This document shows positions 1 through 7,295 of a stretch of DNA of 37,775 nt, piece after piece. This DNA is from SAR324 cluster bacterium (GTDB lineage Bacteria; SAR324; NAC60-12), in assembly GCA_015231885.1 (NCBI GenBank), contig JADGAT010000048.1, positions 1 through 37,775 of the forward strand, written 5' to 3'. Position 1 is the stretch's first letter; each line of letters opens with the position of its first letter. The position numbers were made by a program, and so were the translations under genes. The notes under the pieces are model-generated. The model worked only from the letters and a program-made list of their open reading frames with translations. It did no database searches and was not told the origin of the DNA.

Positions 1-112
1 GCCCGATCAAGCGCCTTGAATCTCCATCAAAATTCTGTGTAACTTTCGCATGTTATTATTTTCGTCTTCCTTAGTGAAAACGAATCAACATACCGATTCA
101 GGCTAAATATTA

Positions 113-1702
113 GTGAGACCCTCATATTTCATTTCTGTTCTTCAAGCCTTTTTTATCATCATTGCCACAGGAGCGTTTCTTTTCTCTGCATGGATTCTTT
201 GGCACACTCCATTATATGGAGATGACCTCTGGCACCTTTCTTCTCTGCGCACCAATTCATTTTTAGATCTCCTCACCAAGCCCGTCTTTGGAGACAGCAA
301 CCATATTCCCGTTTTTCATCTATGGATGTGGTTTGTCAGCTTCTTTCCTCTCGACTACCCCTGGATGCATGGCATTCAAGCCATCTTGCTGTTATTGACC
401 TGTGTGCTGCTCCATTTTTACCTCTGGCAAATGGAAATCCCTTCCTGGATTCGCTGGATGGTCACCGCACTTTTTTTGACAACTCCCACTATTGGTGAAT
501 CCATTTATTGGACATCCGGCACACACCTTTGGTTGGGATGTATTTGGATTTTACTGGCACTGATTTTTTTGCCAAGAACCTCCGATGACAGTTATTTTTG
601 GCGTTGGTGCGGAACATTTGCCGGCATCTTGCTCGCCATGATGACCACGGAGCTGTTATATGGTTTCTGTGTTCTTTTTATTGGTTTACTGGGGCTGAAA
701 TACCGCAAAAATCCTCGTGTATTTTCAGGATGTTTGATCACAGCCCTGCTGATGATAGGGATGGTTGCCTATAGAAATCATCTGGTAACCGGCAATTGGT
801 TGCAACTGTCTTTGGACAGAGACATCAACCGTGTATTTTTAATCAGAGAAATCTATATTTCTTTGTATGAGATCCTGGCTCATACCCACCCTTTGCCGTT
901 GCTGGAACAGTTTTCAAGGACCTACTTTGTTCGTCAGAGACTGTCGGAAGGATGGTTGTTTTTTCATCTTTGCTGGTACACTCTAATCTGGTTTATCATC
1001 TTACAAAGAAAAGGTCGCAATGGCTGGGATTTGTTGTTGCTCACCTTTGTCACCCCCCTCATGATTGTCGCGGCAAATGCACTGCTTTACGAACGCTATT
1101 TGATTGCAACCATTATTGGAAACGTAATGGCTTTGGGTCTTTTTGTAGATTGCTTCTCCAAGACTTCGTGGAAAAAATTGTACCCGATGTTAGGAATGAT
1201 TGGTGTCTTGGTAACCATACTCAATTTTCACACCTCCATACAAAGAACCATCAAACATTGGGGAAAGGACGGAATCCGTTATCAAAATATTATTGAACTC
1301 GTCAAACAGGAACATCCCGACAAAGAGCATACCATTGGCTTGGTCGATTCACTTTCCAAACAGTTTTCGCAACCTAAAAAGCAAGAATGGTGGGCTGCTC
1401 CATCCAATACTTTATTTGAATTACAATTAGTTTTTTCAAATATGAACCTTCCTTCCTGTATCTATGATTTGCACCACAATCAGTCTTTTGAAGGGTATAA
1501 ATACCGTTCCGCACACACGTGGAGTGTTCTTAATCTTAAGGAAAGCTGTCGTTGGCCGCCGCAGGAACTTCGCTGTTTCAAATACCACGAAACCGGAATG
1601 CTGGCAGGGGAATTCCGGCCTTATCAAGGGAAGGTGAAATTTGCGTACCTACCGGATGAAGATTCTAATAATCAGAAAGAAATACCGGTAACCTGCCTTT
1701 GA
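113..1702 (+). CDS. Multi-pass membrane protein, GT-C glycosyltransferase-like
   Basis: 529 residues, beginning at GTG 113; an upstream TAG at 111-113 overlaps the start, so no longer frame exists. The protein opens with a transmembrane segment (residues about 7-29) followed directly by YGDDLWHLSSL. An acidic pair in the first external loop after TM1 is the hallmark position of the catalytic or metal motif in GT-C glycosyltransferases, which transfer sugars from polyprenyl-phosphate donors on the periplasmic face. Roughly ten further hydrophobic helices run to about residue 375, and the last 150 residues are soluble. The ribosome binding site is weak. It is followed 34 bases later by the lipoprotein at 1737 on the same strand. 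Membrane topology is visible; the GT-C assignment is an inference from topology and one motif, and another polytopic protein of unknown function remains possible. Confidence 0.6.
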   Translation: MRPSYFISVLQAFFIIIATGAFLFSAWILWHTPLYGDDLWHLSSLRTNSFLDLLTKPVFGDSNHIPVFHLWMWFVSFFPLDYPWMHGIQAILLLLTCVLLHFYLWQMEIPSWIRWMVTALFLTTPTIGESIYWTSGTHLWLGCIWILLALIFLPRTSDDSYFWRWCGTFAGILLAMMTTELLYGFCVLFIGLLGLKYRKNPRVFSGCLITALLMIGMVAYRNHLVTGNWLQLSLDRDINRVFLIREIYISLYEILAHTHPLPLLEQFSRTYFVRQRLSEGWLFFHLCWYTLIWFIILQRKGRNGWDLLLLTFVTPLMIVAANALLYERYLIATIIGNVMALGLFVDCFSKTSWKKLYPMLGMIGVLVTILNFHTSIQRTIKHWGKDGIRYQNIIELVKQEHPDKEHTIGLVDSLSKQFSQPKKQEWWAAPSNTLFELQLVFSNMNLPSCIYDLHHNQSFEGYKYRSAHTWSVLNLKESCRWPPQELRCFKYHETGMLAGEFRPYQGKVKFAYLPDEDSNNQKEIPVTCL

Positions 1703-1736
1703 AAAATTTACTATAATATTGATTTGACAAAGTAAA

Positions 1737-4187
1737 ATGAAAGCTCCTATTCACTCTATTTTTCTGGTATTCTGCCTACTGATTTTTGGGTGCGAGTCCA
1801 ATAACTCTTCTTCCAATAATTCTCAACCACCTGAAGTATCTGATTATTTGAGTATTTCTTCTCCATTACAAACAATCTCTCATGTTTTTGAAATGCCCAA
1901 AGAGGGCCTTTCGCTAAATTCGATCGAATATATCAGCCTGAAAGTCCCATTGTACGATTCCTTCCAAAGTACAGATGCTCATTTGATTTTGCTGGGCAAT
2001 GGAGAATCCATCCTCATTGACTATTCTGATGAAAGTTTTATGGAAAGCATTATCATTCCCTATCTGAAGCAAAGGGACATTCAGCAGATCGATTATCTCA
2101 TCAGCACCCATTTTCACAAAGGTTCCGCGGATTTTCAAATTGGCAGTGGGCTGGATACATTGATCCAACAATTTCCCGTTAAAAGAGTATATTCAACACC
2201 GTTGGACACCATTGGGAAATTTTCTCAGGAGGAGCAACAAATCATTCAACAATCATATGCCAGCGCTCTAGCAAGAGGAGTCGAATGGAACAGCTTGTCA
2301 CAAGGAGATGAAATACAATTATGGGAAGAAACCGTTCTTTTGAAAGTCTTATCGGTTCAAGATGGGAGCTCTCCTGAAAATTCTGTTTTCAATATCCGTT
2401 TTCAATACAAGGATTTTTCGGTTCTGTTTTTAGAAAGCACATGGGCTCAACAAGCAGGAGTTATGGCTCAAAGTGGATTCAATGTAGCGTCTACCATTCT
2501 GGTATTGAACCATGAGCCTCCCGATGATTATGAGGCATACGCTTCCCTGATAGAGGCCATTAGTCCGACAATGATTGTGCTTCCCTATGCAGAAAAATTT
2601 CTCTGGCATGTCGAATCGAACGATCTCCATTATCAATTCATACAAAAATGGACGGAACGAGGAGTCCCTGCATTACCAGTTTCATGGTATGGCAACATTT
2701 ATGTGAAATCAAATGGAGAAACGGTCACGTATTATACGGATCGTGAGCTGCTGCTACAAGACTCTCAACCTTCTCTATCACTGTTTACCGATGTTTCAGA
2801 AGAAGCGGGTTTCAGCGGTTTGGGCTCAGATGCGCCGTGGGGGGATTACGATGGGGATGGCGATGAAGATTATTTCGTCTATACCAATAATGGAGATGGT
2901 ACCTTTTCTATCAATGAGCAACTGAATTTTGTTATTGAGCACACCCGTGGGATTTCCTGGGGGGATCTGAACGGAGACGGGCGGTTGGATCTTTTTGGGA
3001 CCTACTATCAAAAAAATTCAATATTGCATCCTTATGTAGAACAGCAGCCGGATGGAACATTCATCCAACAATTCCAGGAATATTTTGAAGCATTGCAAAC
3101 AGATACGACCCTCAGTGAATGGTCAGGAGAAACAAATGCCTGGGCCGATATTGACGGAGATGGCGACCTGGACCTTTTTGTTCCCTGGTACCATTATCAA
3201 GATCCAGGAAAATCTTTTTTATTCATCAATGATTATCCGACTCTGACAAAGGAAGAAGACATCCGAGGGGTCGCTCCTCCATTAGAAAACATCTGGCCCC
3301 GTGTGGAAGGTGTACATTTTGTCGATTTGAATGAGGATGGCTACCTGGACCTTTACACCACCAGTCACTTGTTTTTAAACGATGGCCAGGGTTTTTTCAC
3401 GGATCATCGAGAAGAGTGGGGAGCTCCCGTGACCTTTGACGAGGGCATTTATTTTTTGGATGCCGATGTAGATGGAGATTTCGACCTGTTCATCAATAGT
3501 CCAAAACCTTATTTACTCCGCAATACAGGGCAACAGTTTGAAGATATTTCTCTGTCATCGGGAATAGAAGCTCTCGAAGCTTTGCCATTTCAATGGCAAC
3601 ATGTTTTTTTTGATGTAGATCTAGACAAAGATCCTGATCTCATTTGGATCGGAAAAGAGCCTGAAACTGAAAAATTGTCACTATATTATCTGGAAAATCA
3701 GGGAGATGCCCTATTTGCTAAGCCTCGTTTATTAGGGGATATTGAATTTGGAGGATTGAGCTTTGCCGACTATGACTTGGATGGAGATCTGGATTTAGGA
3801 ATCGGCGGAACCCGATTGTGGAGAAACAACTGGATGGAAAATCACCCGGACACTCCAAAACCTCTTCGTATCAAAGTCATTTCTCCCAAAGGACATTTTA
3901 CAGAGTTTGGTGCCAGTGTTTTTTTATACGAGTATGATGAATCGGGAACAGTGCTCAATAAACAAGTACAAGCCACTGACGGAGGAAGTGGTTATTTGCA
4001 GCAAAACCAATACCCTCTTTACTTTGTAGTCCAATCAGATCTTTATTATGAAGTCGAAATCCGCCTCCCTACTGGTATTGAGCGAGGACCGCGTCGTTCT
4101 CGAACAGAGCGTATGGCTGGAGGTGTTCTGATTGGAAAAACACTGATCATTGGTGAGGATGGGATCCATTCCATGATATCTTACTGA
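1737..4187 (+). CDS. Lipoprotein fusing MBL-like domain, FG-GAP/VCBS repeats and UnbV-like tail
   Basis: 816 residues with a lipoprotein signal (hydrophobic stretch ending LIFGC, predicted lipid on Cys19). Residues about 50-330 resemble the metallo-beta-lactamase fold as found in ComEC C-termini: a strand LILLGNGESILIDYSD, then STHFHKGSAD near residue 123 where HxHxDH metal ligands are expected, but only the first two His survive. From about residue 350 there are seven Asp-rich Ca-binding loops of DxDxDGxxD type, starting near residues 370, 410, 471, 529, 575, 625 and 678, typical of FG-GAP/VCBS beta-propellers. Residues about 711-790 (LRIKVISPKG, GASVFLYEY, VEIRLPTG) look like the ASPIC/UnbV domain that often follows such repeats. 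Predicted location is the outer membrane or periplasm. The domains are clearly visible; enzymatic activity is doubtful because of the degraded metal motif, and the function is unknown. Confidence 0.82.
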   Translation: MKAPIHSIFLVFCLLIFGCESNNSSSNNSQPPEVSDYLSISSPLQTISHVFEMPKEGLSLNSIEYISLKVPLYDSFQSTDAHLILLGNGESILIDYSDESFMESIIIPYLKQRDIQQIDYLISTHFHKGSADFQIGSGLDTLIQQFPVKRVYSTPLDTIGKFSQEEQQIIQQSYASALARGVEWNSLSQGDEIQLWEETVLLKVLSVQDGSSPENSVFNIRFQYKDFSVLFLESTWAQQAGVMAQSGFNVASTILVLNHEPPDDYEAYASLIEAISPTMIVLPYAEKFLWHVESNDLHYQFIQKWTERGVPALPVSWYGNIYVKSNGETVTYYTDRELLLQDSQPSLSLFTDVSEEAGFSGLGSDAPWGDYDGDGDEDYFVYTNNGDGTFSINEQLNFVIEHTRGISWGDLNGDGRLDLFGTYYQKNSILHPYVEQQPDGTFIQQFQEYFEALQTDTTLSEWSGETNAWADIDGDGDLDLFVPWYHYQDPGKSFLFINDYPTLTKEEDIRGVAPPLENIWPRVEGVHFVDLNEDGYLDLYTTSHLFLNDGQGFFTDHREEWGAPVTFDEGIYFLDADVDGDFDLFINSPKPYLLRNTGQQFEDISLSSGIEALEALPFQWQHVFFDVDLDKDPDLIWIGKEPETEKLSLYYLENQGDALFAKPRLLGDIEFGGLSFADYDLDGDLDLGIGGTRLWRNNWMENHPDTPKPLRIKVISPKGHFTEFGASVFLYEYDESGTVLNKQVQATDGGSGYLQQNQYPLYFVVQSDLYYEVEIRLPTGIERGPRRSRTERMAGGVLIGKTLIIGEDGIHSMISY

Positions 4188-4342
4188 ATCATTTTTTCCA
4201 ATGCGGTCTCATTCTTCTTCTGCAACTTTGGACTGGATTCTGCAAAATTATAGATAAAAAATGTTTTCAGATGCAACACCTTGAGGTACAGTCAATCAAG
4301 TTCATTACTCCAACACCTTCACTCTTTTAACCATAAGCTGAG

Positions 4343-5446
4343 ATGTATACACTATTTGACAGAACTCGTTTACAGATTAAGCCATTGGCCCAGCGTCAAT
4401 CAAAATCGGATATCAGCAGCATGATTCATCTGGATGCCGCTTTGCCTCCTATTACACCAGAAGCGGCTGAATTCATGAACACACTTGCCGAAAAAATAAA
4501 GATTGCCAGGCAAAAGGGAGCTCCTATTATTCTCTCTTATGGGGCTCATTTATTTAAAAATGGATTGGCTCCTCTCGTGATCAAGCTCATGGAAGGAGGT
4601 TATATTCAGCAGCTTGCAACCAACGGAGCCGGTACTATTCATGATTGGGAAATGGCGTTTCAAGGCAAAACCGAAGAAGATGTACGCTACTATATTAAAA
4701 AAGGGCAATTTGGCATCTGGGAAGAAACCGGTTTTTTTCTGAATCTCGCTATCATTATAGGAGCCGCTGAAGGTTTAGGCTATGGGACCTCCGTAGGGAA
4801 AATGATTCATGATGATATGTTACGAGTCCCTTCCATAGAGTTTGTTAGAGAAAAATTACAAAAAGATTTGGGGGAACCAAGACTTCCAGGAGAATATGCA
4901 GCAAAAGCAAATTTACTGCATACGTTGGAGAGTTTTCAAATCAAACCAGGAATTCACGAAGTGCTGCATCCTTATAAGCAGTATAGTATTCAAAGAGCCG
5001 CCTATCGTCTAAAAATCCCGTTCAGTGTTTGCCCGGGAATTGGTGCGGATATCATTTACAGTCACCCTGTTAACAATGGGGCCGCTATTGGACAGGGAGC
5101 ATTACAGGATTTCCTGACATTTGCTCATTCTGTTTCTCAACTGGAAGGAGGTATATTTCTTTCTATTGGATCTGCTGTGATGGCACCCATGACGTTTGAA
5201 AAAGCCATTGCGATGGCACGTAACCTTGCATTGCAGGAAAATCGGCTTCTTGAAAATTATCAGATTATTGTCAATGATATCCAACCTGGAACCTGGGATT
5301 GGACCCAAGGTGAGCCTCCCAAAACTCATCCTGCTTACTATTTACGTTTTTGCAAATCGTTTTCTCGTATGGGTGGAAAATTCCATTATCTCGAATTAGA
5401 CAATACGGTCTTTATCCGTCATTTGTATGATCGTTTGTGTCATTGA
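4343..5446 (+). CDS. Deoxyhypusine synthase-like family protein of unknown function
   Basis: 367 residues from ATG 4343. The segment LATNGAGTIHDWEMAFQGKTEEDV (residues about 91-115) and the Gly-rich, Rossmann-like remainder (GAAIGQGALQDF, LSIGSAVMAPMTFEKA) match my recollection of a bacterial branch related to deoxyhypusine synthase (COG1899), usually annotated only by homology. True deoxyhypusine synthases carry a catalytic Lys in a GGGVxKHH-type motif near the C-terminus; I cannot find that motif here, so transfer of an aminobutyl group to eIF5A, which bacteria lack, is not supported. An NAD-dependent reaction on a polyamine or another substrate is possible but unproven. The next gene starts 17 bases downstream, so it probably heads a short operon with the zinc-knuckle and propeller-like genes. 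No terminator is evident in the 155 bases upstream. Confidence 0.7.
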   Translation: MYTLFDRTRLQIKPLAQRQSKSDISSMIHLDAALPPITPEAAEFMNTLAEKIKIARQKGAPIILSYGAHLFKNGLAPLVIKLMEGGYIQQLATNGAGTIHDWEMAFQGKTEEDVRYYIKKGQFGIWEETGFFLNLAIIIGAAEGLGYGTSVGKMIHDDMLRVPSIEFVREKLQKDLGEPRLPGEYAAKANLLHTLESFQIKPGIHEVLHPYKQYSIQRAAYRLKIPFSVCPGIGADIIYSHPVNNGAAIGQGALQDFLTFAHSVSQLEGGIFLSIGSAVMAPMTFEKAIAMARNLALQENRLLENYQIIVNDIQPGTWDWTQGEPPKTHPAYYLRFCKSFSRMGGKFHYLELDNTVFIRHLYDRLCH

Positions 5447-5463
5447 AGAAACAGAGGAAGAAC

Positions 5464-5676
5464 ATGATAATTGCTGATTTAAAAGAACCTTGTGCTTCAT
5501 GCAATGGGAGTGGGTTTCGTGCCGGGTTCAATGAATATGGAACTTTATTGGCTAACGACACTAGAAATTGTGTAAAATGTAGAGGTAAAGGCTACTTATT
5601 GACAAAATTAGGAAAAGAAGTTTGGGAACTGTATCAACCAATGATTGAAGAGATGCTTCAGGAAAGAGGAAAATAA
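5464..5676 (+). CDS. Small DnaJ-type zinc-knuckle protein
   Basis: 70 residues. A longer frame from GTG 5437 overlaps the previous stop, but ATG 5464 is preceded by GAGGAAG at 5454-5460 with good spacing and is preferred. Two CxxCxGxG half-sites are visible, CASCNGSGF and CVKCRGKGY, spaced as in one zinc-binding unit of the DnaJ cysteine-rich region or in anti-TRAP-like small proteins. The C-terminal 25 residues are predicted helical (GKEVWELYQPMIEEMLQERG). There is no J domain. It sits between the deoxyhypusine-synthase-like gene and the secreted propeller-like gene with minimal spacing, so co-transcription is likely. It may be a zinc-dependent binding or chaperone-adaptor module; the target is unknown. 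The zinc motif is certain, the role is not. Confidence 0.75.
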   Translation: MIIADLKEPCASCNGSGFRAGFNEYGTLLANDTRNCVKCRGKGYLLTKLGKEVWELYQPMIEEMLQERGK

Positions 5677-5680
5677 GGCC

Positions 5681-6628
5681 ATGATTCATCAATTATTCAA
5701 GTTATGTTTTGGAAGTTTATTTTTGTTTTTGTGCTCGGCCTCTGGCTGGAGTATTGAGAGGAAATATGTCGAGACACTCGCAGGAAGAGCTACCGGGATT
5801 CTACCTTGGGAACTCAGAGAACTCAGTGGCTTAGCCCATTGCCGTACCACCCCTGATCGCTTATGGGCTATTAATGATAGCGGTGGTAATGCGATACTGT
5901 ATGCTCTTTCTCTGGATGCCAATTTGCAGCAGAGTTACCATTTGTTCAGAGACTCTAATAAAGACTGGGAAGATCTCTCCTGCGGACGATGTGCTGATGA
6001 TTCTGGAGAATGTCTCTATATTGGGGATATCGGCAGCAATCAAAGCCGCCGAAAAAAAATTCGAGTGTTCATGATTCCTTTACCGCTTCAGTTTGAAGAA
6101 ACCCCCAAGGGAAAAAGCATATACCGTAAAAAATTTTCACTACGATATCCCGATGGTAGATACAACGCAGAAACATTACTGGTTCATCCCCAAAAACCCG
6201 TGGTGCTCATTGTCACAAAAGAAAAAAGAAATCCTGCAAACCCTATAAACCCAAGGTTCTATACGGCTGATTTATCTCAATTTCAGTCGTCTCCCAAAAA
6301 AATTCCTTTGCAATTTTCTGGAATCTTGCCACTTTCCGAATATTTGACCAAGCAGGATCCTCCCGCAAGTGCCTGGATCACAAGCGGAGACTTTTATCCA
6401 GATGGTCAATGGTTTGTTTTAATGAGTTACATGTATTTTTTTCGCCTTCAATGGCCTGTATCGACGGAGTCTCCTCAGTCCATCCTCCTACCCATATGGG
6501 GAAACGTCAATCGAGCTCAATTGGAAAGCTTTGCCTTTCATCAGAATGGCAAACAATTTTGGATAGGATCAGAAATCAATCGTTCCAGAGAGCCTTTATT
6601 GTTAATGGAACTTCCTTTACAGAGATAA
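5681..6628 (+). CDS. Secreted beta-propeller-like protein
   Basis: 315 residues from ATG 5681. A longer frame begins at TTG 5645 inside the previous gene, but ATG 5681 follows a GGAAAGAGGA purine run and places a signal peptide (LFLFLCSASGWS) at the very N-terminus. Recognisable blocks are RELSGLAHC, LWAINDSGG, DWEDLSCGRC, CLYIGDIGSN and RYPDGRYNAETLLVHP. These recur in a family of exported, propeller-like proteins related to SdiA-regulated or phytase-like folds whose biochemical role is not established. It is probably periplasmic or anchored outside. The paired Cys residues in SCGRCADDSGEC could form a disulfide or bind metal. It is the last gene of the apparent 4343-6628 operon; 104 bases without a gene follow. 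Confidence 0.68.
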   Translation: MIHQLFKLCFGSLFLFLCSASGWSIERKYVETLAGRATGILPWELRELSGLAHCRTTPDRLWAINDSGGNAILYALSLDANLQQSYHLFRDSNKDWEDLSCGRCADDSGECLYIGDIGSNQSRRKKIRVFMIPLPLQFEETPKGKSIYRKKFSLRYPDGRYNAETLLVHPQKPVVLIVTKEKRNPANPINPRFYTADLSQFQSSPKKIPLQFSGILPLSEYLTKQDPPASAWITSGDFYPDGQWFVLMSYMYFFRLQWPVSTESPQSILLPIWGNVNRAQLESFAFHQNGKQFWIGSEINRSREPLLLMELPLQR

Positions 6629-6732
6629 TTTTTAGCATAATACAAAAGAAATACACCAGTTTTTGCATTACACCTACCTGAAAGAGAATAACAATGTACA
6701 AGACGCTTATTTTGAATTACTTACAATCCTAA

Positions 6733-7263
6733 ATGATGGAATTTTCAACAATTCTAAATAGTGAAATGCTGACATTCCAAGCACCGGATTTTTCACCGAT
6801 TGGCTTGATTCAAAAATTGGGAATGGCAACACTATTAGGGATCTTATTGTCATTGGTTGCCCGCTGGACTTATACCGGAAAACGCAAAAATCAAAAATTG
6901 CAAAGAGCGGTTGTGGCGATGCAGCACACTCACATTCTGGTATGTTTGTCAGGAGCATTCATCATGATCATTATTGGCAATAGCCTTGCCAATGCATTTG
7001 CCCTGACTGGAGCACTCAGTATGGTACGTTTTCGTACCAATCTGATTGATCCTAAAGAAGCCGCCATTATCATTCTTTTTATTGCAATTGGCATGGCATG
7101 TGGTTTAGATTTATTTATCACTGCCATCATAATGGCATTACTGACCTGTTTGATACTGGGAGGAATGTTCTGGCAACATTATCGTCATGATCAGAGAAGG
7201 ATGAAACAAAATCAGGCTTTGGAGGAGCAGGAAGAAGAGGAATGCCTTCAAGTCAATGAATAG
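6733..7263 (+). CDS. DUF4956 family membrane protein
   Basis: 176 residues; ATG codons at 6733 and 6736 are both possible starts. Predicted helices lie near residues 31-46, 68-86 and 105-140. The diagnostic DUF4956 block LTGALSMVRFRTNLIDPKEAAIIILFIAIGMACG is present at residues about 90-127; its conserved R-x-R and DPKEA sit on one membrane face. The C-terminus is soluble and strongly acidic (EEQEEEECLQ). In other genomes DUF4956 proteins commonly accompany VTC-like (polyphosphate polymerase fold) or CotH-like genes; neither is recognisable here, and the downstream neighbour 32 bases away is the unidentified 782-residue protein. Family assignment is confident; function is unknown. Confidence 0.85.
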   Translation: MMEFSTILNSEMLTFQAPDFSPIGLIQKLGMATLLGILLSLVARWTYTGKRKNQKLQRAVVAMQHTHILVCLSGAFIMIIIGNSLANAFALTGALSMVRFRTNLIDPKEAAIIILFIAIGMACGLDLFITAIIMALLTCLILGGMFWQHYRHDQRRMKQNQALEEQEEEECLQVNE

Positions 7264-7295
7264 TTTTGCTGAGATCAAAATGATCCGGCAGTGGG

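Noticed and set aside
1699..1736. Promoter for the large lipoprotein from TATAAT at 1712-1717
   Set aside because: No acceptable -35 box lies 16-18 bases upstream; the gene may be transcribed from the upstream gene.
2844..3800. Repeated GATGGxGATxxxGAT DNA in the large lipoprotein, first considered as a DNA repeat
   Set aside because: The repetition follows from Asp-Gly-Asp calcium loops in the protein; spacing is irregular and there is no array-like unit.
4343..5446. Straight annotation as deoxyhypusine synthase
   Set aside because: The catalytic Lys-containing motif was not found and bacteria lack the eIF5A substrate; only family-level similarity is claimed.
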